A model generated the notes under the pieces. The model saw only the letters and a program-made list of their open reading frames with translations. It had not been told where the DNA came from and did no database searches. A stretch of DNA of 64,000 bases from Macrostomum hystrix (taxonomy: Eukaryota > Platyhelminthes > Macrostomidae), in the NCBI GenBank assembly GCA_950097015.1, contig CATNEN010000030.1, forward strand, positions 2,713,001-2,777,000, written 5' to 3'. Below are positions 1 through 11,487 of the stretch, in pieces (position 1 is the stretch's first letter; each line of letters begins with the position of its first letter). The position numbers and the translations under genes are program-made.

Positions 1-350
1 GTCAATAAGCACTGCCTATTAAACAAAATTTATGGCTTAGATCGACCTGTAGGTAGTACAAAATAGACCTAGAAGGTTTATTTCAGGTCAGTTAGGGCCT
101 ATTCCATTGGCATAGGCCCTAGTCATAGGCCTAGTGGTTTCCAGTCTTTTTGTCTGCCATAATCTTCTCTGCTATTATGCTAACTTACGCTACCTTTAAA
201 AGAAAATTTGTACAAGCTTGTCTAGGCCTAGACTACCATAAGAAAAATTAAAGTAAATTTGTCTGTTATCGCTTTTATTATCACAATAATTTTTTTGTAT
301 TGATTAGTTAAAATGTGCATACCAGGGAATTAGCTTGTGGTTTGTGGGGG
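1..350. other. intergenic, no gene seen
   Basis: AT-rich sequence with repeated short 'taggcct'-type words. No exon with splice signals and no recognisable repeat structure was seen on either strand. Confidence 0.5.
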
Positions 351-1300
351 TCCTAGTCGTTTCGTCAACTGCCGTTTTGTCAACTGACCATTTCGTCAAC
401 TCGAGTTTTACATTGGTTGTTTCGTCAACTGGTTAATAAGATGCTCTCCAACCTTGGTCACTTCATTAACTGTCGAATGGGGATCTCTACAATCTTGGGC
501 ACTTCGTCAACTGCCAATGACAATAGCTAATTATTCCATTAACTTCTCCGAGCTCCCGACTTCAATGCGCTTTCGTTATCTTAACAAAAATGATCTTAAC
601 AACGATATCTTAGAAAATATATATAGATATCGTTGTATATAGAACATTCTATATAGAAAAAATGGCGCTTTGGGCCATTGGGGTGCTGGACTTAGCACAG
701 ACTTAGAGACGATTGTACAATACTCTCCTTCTCCGAATGAACTGCATAATACGACTTAGCGTATCGAAATTCTGTTACTTCTTAATTGCTTGGGTTCCGC
801 TCAGCCAGCGGAGGAGGGAGGAGGGGGAGTGGGGGAGGGTCCAGGGACATTTTTTGACTCGTGTGTGATATTAGCACCAGGGTGCGAGCCCGCGGGGATA
901 GCAACCCCGGACTTCGTCAACTGCCAGTGATGGGGCCCAAACATGTTGGTCACTTCGTCAACTGCCAGTGATGGGGCCCAAACATGTTGGTCACTTCGTC
1001 AACCGCCAGTGATGGGGCCCAAACATGTTGGTCACTTTGTCAACCGCCAGTGATGGGGACCAAACATGTTGGTCACTTCGTCAACTGCCAGTGATGGGGC
1101 CCAAGCATGTTGGTCACTTCGTCAACCGCCAGTGATGGGGCCCAAACATGTTGGTCACTTCGTCAACTGCCAGTGATGGGGCCCAAACATGTTGGTCACT
1201 TCGTCAACTGCCAGTAAGGCCGCCCACGCATTTTGGTCATTTCGTCAACGAGTTGGGGAAATGGCTAGTTGATGAAGTGACCATCACCCGTTTGTGGGAA
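350..1300. repeat. TTCGTCAACT repeat locus with 41-bp minisatellite
   Basis: Degenerate copies of TTCGTCAACTG are scattered from 355 to 510. A tandem array follows at about 905-1245, with a period near 41 bp and about eight copies; each unit carries TTCGTCAACTGCC, GATGGGGCCC and AACATGTTGG. The locus closes near 1268-1285 with the same word inverted (AGTTGATGAAGTGACC). The whole may be one mobile element with an internal array; that part is inference. Confidence 0.75.
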
Positions 1301-1448
1301 GGTGTTGCCCTTTGTAAGTAGGCCCTAGAATGCCAAGAGTAGGGCCTACAAAGCCATCAAATCAAATGCTTAATTCTTAGTAGTAACTTTAATAATTTTT
1401 GTGCTAGGCCTATCTTAAATCTTACTACTTAGTATTCAAATAGGCAGA

Positions 1449-2107
1449 GCTTATTCCCATTATCCCGTGCCGATAATTTCAATTTTATCCACACGGAGCT
1501 GTGCCAATAATTTTCTGTTTATCCACATGGCAGCTTGTATGAATAGGTCTAAAACTCTTTATATATGCCATGCCGTTAATTTCAATTTTATCCATGTGGT
1601 TCTGTTCTTTGAAATGAGGCCCTTTCGGGTTTGAATGTTTTGCTGAACCCTCAAGCCAATAGATTGACAAAGTTCCCAGTGGTTTATGACAGTGTTCTAC
1701 ATTTTGACCTACATATTCATTAACCGACATTAGTGTCATCCTTTTTAATTTTTGTAATAACAACTTACTAAATCTTTTGTCATCGTTATGTGTTTTCATT
1801 CGAATGGTATTGACTTAGAAAGTAAGAAGTCAATCGAAGAAAATCATATGAGTCAACCAGCAGAATTCTAGTCAGCACCAAACTCATGACACATATTATA
1901 CATCATTTTTATTATTTTACACTATGCATTGATAGTGTACACTACACACTATACTCTGAAGCAAAATCCTTATGCTCAGAGAAGAATAGGTAGGGACTTG
2001 AAAGTAGACCTATTCATACAAGCTGCTGTGTGGATAAGCAGAAAATTATTAGCACTGATCCATGTAGATAAATTTGAAATTATTGGCACGGGACCGTGGG
2101 AATAAGC
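1449..2107. repeat. foldback element with ~100-bp inverted arms
   Basis: The left arm (about 1449-1550) starts GCTTATTCCC and ends near GCTTGTATGAATAGGTCT. The right arm (about 2006-2107) is its reverse complement, roughly 85% identical by eye. Total length is about 659 bp. No target-site duplication is obvious and no coding sequence lies between the arms. It is best described as a non-autonomous foldback or MITE-like element. Confidence 0.75.
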
Positions 2108-3640
2108 ATTTCCATTTAAATAACCAAAAAACCTATAAAAATAAAAATGTGAATAGTTCTATAAAATTGTCAAGTCCTATCCCTACATCCCTATATCCCC
2201 TCAGAAGATATTCTGAGGCTGTTTGATTACGTTATAGGCTGTTTGAACTAGGTATAGCCTATCCTATATCGTAACCCTCTGATTTTTCATTTTTGGGCCC
2301 CTTACTTTATTAGGTTGATAGGGCCTACTTGTTACTAATTCAATTTACTTACTTTAACTTAAATCTATAAATGTTTAGCATTTTTTGTAAGTTTTAATAA
2401 AATTTCTGAGTGTTAAACAATCAAACTGGAAGGAATGATGCTATCATACAAAAAAGTTTCTAAAAACTTAGAATTGTTCCATTTTTATTCATTTGGCCTT
2501 TTATGCATGCAAATATCATGCCATTAAAAGGGAACATGGATAGTGATACAAAATAACTAAAAGTGTAATTACAAATTAGTTATGAATGATGTCTTGACTC
2601 TTGCCAATTTGCCTAGACTGCTTTGCCCCTGTAGGCCATTTAGAAGAACATGTGCATATGCTCTAATGTTTGATATTGGCACTTACTACAGTTGAGACTA
2701 GTGCCCCAATAGCTAAAACAATTGCTTTTTGATTAATAAAAGGCCAACCCCTTAGTCATAATTTATTGTCCCCAGTTACAATTTGTGGCTAAGGCTATGC
2801 TGAAAAATCTTTTTTTGTAACAATGTGACTTTATGGTTTTCTTATATTACTTGGTAAAGCTCTTCTGATTGAAGATCATGATAAAATATTTATAGGAATG
2901 CAGTGTGAAGTTATACCGTATATTCATCTATAAGTTTGTTTGTAATTATATTACAAGATTATTGCATTCATTTATTACAATTTTTTTGCATATTATACAT
3001 ATATCCCCATATGTCTCCCACAGAAAATTCTACTTTTGCTAATACTTCATTGGCAACCCCCATATGTTTAATTTGTCATACTACGTAGGTAGTAGATTTG
3101 GATATAAAATGAAAAACATCTAGAAAGAACAGGTAAATATCACTTAATGTCTAAATTATTGTGTCGTAATAATCACGCTATAAATTTAGATTCTTAGTAA
3201 AAAGATCTGATTGATGTATTTTTAGGATACCACAAAGTAGAAAGGCACTTTTTCATCAAGAAAATGTAATTGTAACAAGATAGTTTAGAAATGAATTTGT
3301 TGAAGTTTATTTAAATTAGCCAGATCCAGTCTGTATTGGTAGCTTTTTGTATTTTGTATAATAGTATTAGCATGTAAGTTTTACAATTTAGCTCAAATAT
3401 ACTCTACACACAGTAAGCAGATTGTGACATGGCATGCTTGTATGTATTGTAAATATTGGGTTAAATAGTTTATTATCAATGCTGTTTTCTAAAATCCAAT
3501 GCTAATAACCTTAAGTTCACCTGCTAGTAAAGATCTAGATAGATCTTTATAAAGGCTATTTCAAACTATACTCAAAGTTTAGCAGGTATAGTCTAGAATA
3601 TGTGATGGCAAATATTTAGCTGGCAGAATTGTGTAAATTT
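2108..3640. other. AT-rich non-coding sequence upstream of the NF-YB exon
   Basis: No repeat array and no convincing exon is visible. Because the NF-YB exon at 3661 follows a splice acceptor, this stretch is at least partly its preceding intron. The initiating exon could be here or outside the window; I could not identify it. Confidence 0.5.
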
Positions 3641-3660
3641 ATCGAATTTCCTATTTGCAG

Positions 3661-4200
3661 GACTCAGACGAGCACTCTGGCTCCGGCTTCGGAGCAGCAA
3701 CGCCTGGCGCAGCGGGCGGCGGTGCGGCTGGAGGCGGCGGCAGCCTCGATGACAGCCGGCCAGTTGGGCGGTGTTCGCCAATTCGTGACCAGGACCGCTT
3801 CCTGCCCATAGCCAACATATCTAAGATTATGAAGCGCACAATACCGGAGACTGGCAAGATTACCAAGGAGGCCAAGGAGTGCGTACAGGAGTGCGTATCC
3901 GAGTTCATCTCGTTTGTCACCTCCGAGGCTTCGGACAGGTGCCAGGAGGAGAAGCGGAAGACAATGAACGGTGAGGATATTCTCACGGCGATGCAGGCTG
4001 TGGGACTGGACAGCTACATTGAGCCATTGAAGCTCTACCTGATGAAATATCGAGAGGCCAACAAGCTGGAGGCGGCCAATGAGAGAGCCGCTAATCCACA
4101 GGCTGGCGGCGCTGCCGGTTCCGCTGGCGGCGGCGACGATGGCAGTGGTCTAGGCGGTGGCGGCGACGGCACACAAACTGTTTATGTCTCATTCAACTGA
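3661..4200 (+). CDS. NFYB: NF-YB (CBF-A) transcription factor subunit, terminal exon
   Basis: NF-YB pairs with NF-YC through a histone fold, and with NF-YA binds CCAAT boxes in the nucleus. The exon follows an acceptor (tatttgcag, 3652-3660), opens in phase 0 and encodes 179 residues before TGA at 4198-4200. A Gly/Ala/Ser-rich stretch (about residues 7-28) precedes the fold. The fold runs from [11 protein letters not shown] (about 42) through [14 protein letters not shown] and NGEDIL to [15 protein letters not shown], a near-complete match to the conserved NF-YB core. A Gly/Asp-rich tail ends VYVSFN. The start codon is not in this exon, so the gene is incomplete at its 5' side. An ATTAAA at 4522-4527 is a plausible poly(A) signal. 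The fold identification is firm; exon boundaries rest on the acceptor and the stop. Confidence 0.93.
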   Translation, partial: DSDEHSGSGFGAATPGAAGGGAAGGGGSLDDSRPVGRCSPIRDQDRFLPIANISKIMKRTIPETGKITKEAKECVQECVSEFISFVTSEASDRCQEEKRKTMNGEDILTAMQAVGLDSYIEPLKLYLMKYREANKLEAANERAANPQAGGAAGSAGGGDDGSGLGGGGDGTQTVYVSFN

Positions 4201-4521
4201 CTCAGTGCTGGGCTGAGCTAGCCTGATTCCAGCTGCATCTGAATGCTGACGTCCTCACTATGGTCACTGCAGTTAGCCTAATTTATAATTGTCAAATCAT
4301 TATATGTGTAGATATTGGCGTTACATACGGTAGCTTCTGTAATTTTATAATGCCCAACCACACCTTGTATTGAATGTTGCTTTACTGTGCTTATCAGAAT
4401 TGTTTTCATTGTGTTTAAATATTTGTGTTTCTGCGAATTGTAATTGAAATTTGTATTTAAGCATTAGTTTCTCTCAAATCAAAAATTGTTTCCTTACTGT
4501 TGTTCATTTTTAGCTATGAAA

Positions 4522-4527
4522 TTAAAC
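4522..4527 (+). terminator. possible poly(A) signal of the NF-YB gene
   Basis: An ATTAAA variant signal lies about 320 bases after the NF-YB stop, in a T-rich 3' region. It was placed by position and motif only. Confidence 0.4.
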
Positions 4528-4599
4528 ACACACACATCATTGTCTGTTTTCTCCAGATCAATCTCTGCATTTCTTCGCAATCCCCCATATTATTATTGG

Positions 4600-5220
4600 C
4601 TGCTTTAGTTTATCTATCCATCATTGTTTTTGTTAACTTACATTGCTAACAGTTTTTGGGTTGTTCGCTAGCCCATTGTTTTTTGCTGCGGATTTCTTGA
4701 TGTCGTTTCTTACTGTTCTTATGTTTGTTAGGAACTAATTATTATCAATAATAATAGTAATGTCTGAAATGATGCACACAGTTGCACTGGCTTCTGTAGC
4801 GATTTGTACAGTTCAACTGCCCAGATGTAAGCTTTATTTATTTAATGTGGTTGATAAGATTTGCGTGTTTTAAGGTTGATTTTCTGGACACTACTATGAG
4901 TAAGCAATCTCTAATATTTGGGTCCTTAACAGCAGAAAGAAAACGCTGTTTTTCCGCCTGGGTCAAGACAACGGGGTTGTTTCAAATACAAATTTAACCT
5001 GGCAAGTTTACCTACCTGAGTCGAAGACCCTGGCAACAAGGACAAATAACATTGCTTTGTATAAACCTCTTTGGTGAATCCATATCGGTTTAAAATCGTA
5101 TAAATTAACAATATTGTTTAAAATAGATAGTTTTTATATTGTAGCAAATATAACGGTCCTATTGTAATATAATTCGGTGACAAATCGGGGTCTGTAATAG
5201 GAAATTGTGCTCCATTCCAG
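4600..5220. other. NF-YB / RRM-gene intergenic region
   Basis: No exon seen. At 4985-5045 there is a short inverted copy of a word (CCTTGTNNCCAGGGTCTTCG) that also occurs at about 9570-9592, probably a dispersed repeat fragment. The acceptor-like sequence ttccag at 5215-5220 borders the next exon. Confidence 0.4.
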
Positions 5221-5225
5221 ACAGA

Positions 5226-7994
5226 ATGCCGGACTACTGCCAGTGCAATGCTTCGTCCACACCACTGGCCTCCGTCTATGCTGCCGGCTTAAAGGTGGCC
5301 CGTGTAAATCAGTCGCATGTACGCGAGCTGTTCTCTCTAGCTGGCCGAGTTGTTGGCGTTCGCATCTGTATGCCTAAACGCGATTCTAATCAGACGTAAG
5401 GTTGCTCAGCATTTGTGATTTCTCATACCAGTTTGTGCTGTGTTTCTTGGACCAGTTTATGCTGTGTTTCTGGGACCAGTTTATGCTGTGTTTCTGGGAC
5501 CAGTTTATGCTGTGTTTCTGGGACCAGTTTATGCTGTGTTTCTGGGACCAGTTTATGCTGTGTTTCTAGGACCAGTTTATGCTGTGTTTCTGGGACCAGT
5601 TTATGCTGTGTTTCTGGGACCAGTTTATGCTGTGTTTCTGGGACCAGTTTATGCTGTGTTTCTGGGACCAGTTTGTGCTGTGTTTCTGGGACCAGTTTAT
5701 GCTGTGTTTCTGGGACCAGTTTATGCTGTGTTTCTGGGACCAGTTTATGCTGTGTTTCTGGGACCAGTTTATGCTGTGTTTCTGGGACCAGTTCATGCTG
5801 TGTTTTTGAGACCAGTTTATGCTGTGTTTCTGGGACCAGTTTATGCTGTGTTTCTGGGACCAGTTTGTGCTGTGTTTCTGGGACCAGTTTATGCTGTGTT
5901 TCTGGGACCAGTTTATGCTGTGTTTCTGGGACCAGTTTGTGCTGTGTTTCTGGGACCAGTTTATGCTGTGTTTCTGGGACCAGTTTATGCTGTGTTTCTG
6001 GGACCAGTTTATGCTGTGTTTCTGGGACCAGTTTATGCTGTGTTTCTGGGACCAGTTCATGCTGTGTTTTTGAGACCAGTTTATGCTGTGTTTCTGGGAC
6101 CAGTTTATGCTGTGTTTCTGGGACCAGTTTGTGCTGTGTTTCTGGGACCAGTTTATGCTGTGTTTCTGGGACCAGTTTATGCTGTGTTTCTGGGACCAGT
6201 TTATGCTGTGTTTCTGGGAACGGTTTATGCTGTGTTTCTGAGAATGTTTCTGGGAACAGTTTATGCTGTGTTTCTGGGACCAGTTTATGCTGTGTTTCTG
6301 GGACCAGTTTATGCTGTGTTTCTGGGAACAGTTTATGCTGTGTTTCTGAGAATGTTTCTGGGATCAGTTTATGCTGTGTTTCTCGGACCAGTTTATGCTG
6401 TGTTTCTAAGAATGTTTATGGGACCAGTTTGCTAAAAAAGTTTCTGATGCTCAATGGAAGCAATTTCTGCTGTTCTTGGAAGCAGTTTCTGCTGTTCTTG
6501 GAAGCAGTTTCTGCTGTTCTTGGAAGCAGTTTCTGCTGTTCTGGGAAGCAGTTTCTGCTGTTCTGGGAAGCAGTTTCTGAGAAAGAAGAGTTAGAAATAC
6601 TTTTGGCTGCTGAGTTAGACGCGTTGAAACCTCCTGGTGGTACAATAGCAAGTTAGATAAGTTTATATAAAAAATATCAAAGCCATGCATCGCCTGGTCC
6701 TCGCCTGCACAATTCAGACTAGGCTACGCCTTCATCGACTTCGCCTGTCCTCACGGCGCCTACGCCGCCGTTCTGCGCTTCAACGGGGTTGAGCTTCGCG
6801 GCAGCAGCCTTCAAGTCCGGCTGGCTGAGACCGGCCTGCGAACCTGTCTAGTGCCGACGCGCTGGTCGCTGACTAGCGGCGATAAAGTCAAACGTGACCA
6901 ATCGAGAGAGTCTAGCATCTACATGGTGAATGCGCGCGCTATTAGCCGATCTCACCTGTACACTGAGATTCTCAAATTAGTGAAGCCCTTGGCTCCTATT
7001 AAAGAGATTAAAATTAATTGGAATCCGTGCCGTAATCTGTGGAACGCGTTTGTTTATTCGCCTGGTGAGTAGTTGATCTAGATTCATTCAGTTTCCTTTT
7101 ACAAGAACACAAATCGTCTGCTTTGATAAGTCCGAAGCTTTAACCACAGAGTTTTTAAGTTCCTTTATTTCATAAAACCCATTTATTTGGCTTGTTAAAC
7201 CAACTGGTTTGGGAGCTATCGTGAAGTAGGCAGTGGGTATTTGAAATAACCCAGCGGTTTTTCTACTGTTAAAAAGAAGGCTTTGTGCGTAAGTTTGGTC
7301 TCGCTGCAGATACGAACCCAGTACCTTAGGTGTGCTTTTATCCTCCGGCCTCTCAGACCCCAGCTTTGCCGAGCGCGCCGTAGCCCGGCTGAAAGGTATC
7401 CGCCTGCTGGACTCCGAAGTCGATGTCGGCGCCTTCAAGCCGTGCAAGTCGCGCCAGATCGCTCTGACGCCCAGCCAGCCGGCGAAGTTGCCAGGCGGCC
7501 AGCTGCTGTGCCTGCCAACTGAGGACGAGGAGCTTCATCGGCGCCGTCTGGCCGCCGAGTCTGGCATCGGCACAGGCAGAGATAATCCGCTACTGATGAA
7601 CAGTCGGGCTAGTCAGCGACTTAAGCGAGTCGCGCATCAGTTAGCCGACCTGCTGAAGTTGCCGCCCATCCAGACCTACCGCCTGCTGCTGCTGCCAGAC
7701 ACTGAGCCCCCGCCGCCGCCGCCTCCCTTGACAAATTCGAATAAGTCGCCGAAGACGCTCCTGAGATCAAAGAGTGCGGATCAGAAGCCCTGTTCAGGCG
7801 CCGTGTCATCGACCTCTCTTTCGCGGCTGGCCGGTTCAACTGACGACGCCATCGAGCAGTTGGAGCTCAATTATCGTCTGTTTTGCGCTGAGGAGCACTT
7901 TGCCCGCTCATCGGACCTGCTGGCCGCGCACTGCCGCGAAGATCAGCTTGTCGCCGGTGTTGCCGCTACCGAACCGTCAGAGAAGCTGATTTGA
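5226..7994 (+). CDS. two-RRM RNA-binding protein, three exons, 393 residues
   Basis: Exons 5226-5395, 6718-7064 and 7330-7994 total 1182 bases and close in phase (AC|A, G|GT), with GT-AG borders gtaagg/ttcag and gtgagt/cttag. RRM1 spans about residues 22-95: RNP2-like LKVARVN at 22-28 and RNP1 LGYAFIDF at 58-65, split exactly by intron 1. RRM2 spans about 122-205: beta-1 SSIYMVN and an RNP1-like LWNAFVYS at 164-171, then a helix and strand in exon 3. The C-terminal 190 residues are low in known motifs, with a Pro run (PPPPPPP) and a Ser/Lys patch. The start ATG at 5226 lies just after an acceptor, so a 5' non-coding exon is likely. Two tandem RRMs imply single-stranded RNA binding; I do not recognise the subfamily, and RRM2 is divergent. 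Confidence 0.8.
5430..6425. repeat. 24-bp minisatellite, ~41 copies, in RRM-gene intron 1
   Basis: The unit contains GGACCAGTTTATGCTGTG followed by TTTCTG. The period is 24 bp with few variants (TTTGTG, TTCATG, TTTTTGAGA). A three-divisible period without stops opens several frames at once, giving repeat peptides that are not a gene. It lies wholly between exon 1 (ends 5395) and exon 2 (starts 6718). Confidence 0.97.
6445..6580. repeat. 22-bp minisatellite, ~6 copies
   Basis: The unit is GAAGCAGTTTCTGCTGTTCT plus TG or GG. It shares the words CAGTTT and GCTGTT with the 24-bp array just before it, so it may have grown out of that array. Confidence 0.9.
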
Positions 7995-8044
7995 ACTCGT
8001 GTTGCATTCTGTTTTTAGATATTTGCTTCGTTTTTCGCAGCTGT

Positions 8045-8090
8045 TCTTGTTGTTGTTGCTGTTGTTGTTGTTGTTGTTGTTGTGCTTTGG
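8045..8090. repeat. (TTG)n microsatellite in 3' UTR region
   Basis: A near-perfect TTG run begins about 50 bases after the stop of the RRM gene, interrupted once by CTG. Confidence 0.85.
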
Positions 8091-8194
8091 GCTTCTAACC
8101 TATTATTACCTTGGAGTTTCATTAGAGTATGGCTAGATTGACCAAGCGTGGCTAGATTGGTTCTCGATATTTGTCTGTCAGTCATTTTTAATTT

Positions 8195-9350
8195 TAGGCT
8201 ACAACCCCCTACTAGGCTACAACGCCTACTAGGTTGCAACCCCTACTAGGCTACAAACCCCTACTAGGCTGCAACCCCTACTAGGCTACAACCCCCTACT
8301 AGGCTACAACCCCCTACTAGGCTGCAACCCCTACTAGGCTACAACCCCCTACTAGGCTACAACGCCTACTAGGCTGCAACCCCTACTAGGCTGCAACCCC
8401 TACTAGGCTGCAACCCCTACTAGGCTACAACCCCCTACTAGGCTACAACCCCCTACTAGGTTGCAACCCCTACTAGGCTACAAACCCCTACTAGGCTGCA
8501 ACCCCTACTAGGCTACAAACCCCTACTAGGCTGCAACCCCTACTAGGCTGCAACCCCTACTAGGCTGCAACCCCTACTAGGCTACAACCCCCTACTAGGC
8601 TACAACCCCCTACTAGGTTGCAACCCCTACTAGGCTACAAACCCCTACTAGGCTGCAACCCCTACTAGGCTACAAACCCCTACTAGGCTGCAACCCCTAC
8701 TAGGCTACAACCCCCTACTAGGCTACAACCCCCTACTAGGCTGCAACCCCTACTAGGCTGCAACCCCTACTAGGCTACAACCCCCTACTAGGCTGCAACC
8801 CCTACTAGGCTACAAACCCCTACTAGGCTGCAACCCCTACTAGGCTACAACCCCCTACTAGGCTACAACCCCCTACTAGGCTGCAACCCCTACTAGGCTA
8901 CAAGTCCTACAACCCCCTACTAGGCTGCAACCCCTACTAGGCTACAACCCCCTACTAGGCTACAACCACCTACTAGGTTGCAACCCCTACTAGGCTACAA
9001 CCCCTACTAGGCTGCAACCCCTACTAGGCTACAAGTCCTACAACCCCCTACTAGGCTGCAACCCCTACTAGGCTACAACCCCTACTAGGCTACAACGCCT
9101 ACTAGGTTGCAACCCTTACTAGGCTACAAACCCCTACTAGGCTGCAACCCCTACTAGGCTACAACCCCTACTAGGCTACAAACCCCTACTAGGCTGCAAC
9201 CCCTACTAGGCTGCAACCCCTACTAGGCTACAACCCCCTACTAGGCTACAACCCCCTACTAGGCTACAACCCCCTACTAGGCTGCAATCCAGGCTGCAAC
9301 CCCCTACTAGGCTGAAACCCCCCACTAGGATGCAACCCTCACTAGGCTAC
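8195..9350. repeat. 17/18-bp minisatellite, GGCTGCAACCCC family, ~65 copies
   Basis: Units read CTACTAGGCTGCAACCC(C) or CTACTAGGCTACAACCCC. Length switches between 17 and 18 bp according to the number of Cs, with rare deletions (two copies of a shortened unit at about 8900 and 9030). The same unit forms a second array at 33455-35025. Confidence 0.97.
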
Positions 9351-9369
9351 ATAAAACAATATTTAAAAA

Positions 9370-9810
9370 CACAAAAAATCGGCATCGTCGAGATGTTTAA
9401 CGATTTTCGACGGGGTTTCTGATGGCAAAAACCACCAATAAAGGCATAATTTTTCTGCTCACAATACTTCATAATGTAACCATATCGGCTATTATTGTTG
9501 ATTATATTGATAATTTTTCATTTTAATCAACATGGATGCGCCATAGAGTTTAATGCAGACCAATGATAGCTGTCCTTGTCACCAGGGTCTTCGACGAGAA
9601 TCGCTGAATATCTCGCCGATGCTGACGTCGGACGGGTTAGATAGTTACGAGTTCATTGTAATGGGAGGAAAATTTTGTTAAAAGTGGTGGAATTTCACGA
9701 AAATCGGTCATTCGGTTTGGGAGCTGTCGTTAAGTAGGCAGTGGGTGTTTGAACTACACCTGTGGTCTTCTCCCAATGTGGAAATAGCGTGGCCTCTCCA
9801 TTGTTAAATG
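9370..9810. mobile_element. dispersed repeat family C fragments (two pieces)
   Basis: 9370-9500 carries ATCGTCGAGATGTTTAACGA and ACCACCAATA, matching 16558-16680. 9590-9810 carries the complementary word GAATCGCTGAATATCTCGCC, then AAAATCGGTCATTCGGTTTG, GGGAGCTGTCG and TAGGCAGTGGGT. These also occur at 7205-7275, 16440-16800, 19270-19410 and 32512-32820. The pieces here appear rearranged. Confidence 0.65.
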
Positions 9811-10770
9811 TGTTTTGCACTCAAGTCATTTTTTTATTTTGTTTTTTAAACACCCTGCAGTTTCAAAAAAATTTATGTACGCTTAGCTCTACTTAAGTTA
9901 GTAGCGCGTTGCGAAACTTTCCGAGTTGCATTTGCTCTGCTGTTTTTGCTATATATACTTCAAGTAATACAATTTGTATATACATGGCCAGCTCAATTCA
10001 AATTTGTTTATTTAGTTCGTGAATACAAATTTCACACGGCAATATGTAAATAAACTTTGCATTTCTTCATAACTGAAATTATATTTAACGCTAAAAATAA
10101 TGTATGTCTTTGTATTTCCTTAATTATACTAATAAATGATATTTACCAGAGCAAGATACCGTAACCAAACTTGTTTACCGTACAGGCATGCACACTATAA
10201 AATAAACATCGTTAGCTAGCTACTGTACAAATCGAACACTTATTCTACATGCAATTTCTGTAATTAAAGCATTACTGCTAAACAGTATGAGTATGAGTCT
10301 ATTTTACCTGCTCAATGACATTCAAGAGGTAGATGAACAAAATCGGTTGTAGGTTAGTCACGCAACTACAGTAGATGGGTAAGAGAGAATCATATGAGGA
10401 AGAGTATGTGCTCAAATTGAGAATGCTATGTATGCTACCCCATTGCAGCAACTCCAAGACAAAATACTGTACTATAAACATAAAAATACTCAGTCCAATA
10501 CAGTGTAGCTAGTTTATTCCTACTGCTGCGTGAGGCCCCCGTACTGGCCTTCTTAGAAGTATCGAGCTTAACTCCATTTACAATTGTGTATCACAAATTA
10601 GTCTTGGTGCGTACTCCAAGTGCAGAATGAGAGAAAGCTTAGCTCTGAGTTCATAGGCAATATGGCTTGTGAGTGAGCAATTTAGACAGGCAAGATGCAA
10701 AACACTGGGTAAGCAGCAAAGATTTTATACTTATACGAGCATTATCAAAAACTTTTTACAGATCAATGTA
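9811..10770. other. non-coding, nothing recognised
   Basis: AT-rich sequence with no splice-bordered open frame and no tandem array. Confidence 0.45.
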
Positions 10771-10773
10771 ACT

Positions 10774-10990
10774 TGTTGACCAGTGGTTAAAACTTTGGAC
10801 TTTTGACAGAAGCGTCGTGAGTTCGAATCTCAGCCTAAGGGAAAACTGTTTATGGGTGTCAGCATCAGATGCGGTAGAAAGTCAGTTGGTATGGTGGCCT
10901 CGTCAGTCCATGGACAGAGCAGTTGTTCACAATAGCTGCGGCTGTGCCCCTTGCTGTACAGCTGGCTCAACTAGGGCTAAGTGCAATTTA
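10774..10990 (+). mobile_element. tRNA-derived SINE, family B
   Basis: The 5' end is tRNA-like: box A-like GACCAGTGGTTAAAAC, then box B-like GAGTTCGAATCTC. The body includes CAGTCCATGGACAG, the signature shared with copies at 28180-28400, 44020-44232 and 53340-53545 (all in the other orientation). It is transcribed by RNA polymerase III if active. This copy is diverged in the middle. Confidence 0.7.
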
Positions 10991-11068
10991 CGAGTATTTC
11001 TATCTGTCTAGTTTGATGCATAGGAGATAAGCAAATATAATGTATTTTATGTAGGAATGTAATGTGTA

Positions 11069-11309
11069 TTAACAGTAGGACTACCAAGCACCCGTTTTTA
11101 TACCAAGGGGAGAATTTCCTCCCCCCCCCCTGAAATTTTTGGCAGCGCCTGAATGCTAAAAGTGTTGGATATCTGGATGGTCTGAAGGCCTGGCGACTTG
11201 AATCTTGTTTCAGAAGATACACGTTCTTGAGTTTCGTGTGCTTGCGTTGCTCCGTTCAGGTGCAGCACAAAAAATAGTCGCCCCACACCCTTGGTAGTTC
11301 TACTGTTAA
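11069..11309. mobile_element. TTAA-flanked piggyBac-like MITE, 241 bp
   Basis: The left end is TTAACAGTAGGACTACCAAG and the right end is CTTGGTAGTTCTACTGTTAA, 20-bp inverted repeats with one mismatch. Each terminates in TTAA, the target-site signature of piggyBac transposons. The interior is non-coding with a C-run and AT-rich ends. Superfamily assignment rests only on TTAA plus the inverted repeats. Confidence 0.75.
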
Positions 11310-11487
11310 ACAGGTATCTTTAAGTAATCATTTCCATATTTAGTGACTTTAGACTTTAGCAGATCTCATTTCGTGTCTGGTTCAGCTGAATAAGTCATAC
11401 TGTGTACACGTTTAACACCCGAATTGTGTTCCTAAAGAGGACCAGAGCTGGGTATAAATGTTTTGAACAAAAAGTTTACTCAAAATG

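Noticed and set aside
454-642. 62-codon plus-strand frame
   Set aside because: Runs through degenerate TTCGTCAACT repeats and AT-rich DNA; no sign of selection.
5415-6656. Long open frames of 413, 331 and 164 codons
   Set aside because: They translate the 24-bp minisatellite, are open in several frames at once and lie in an intron.
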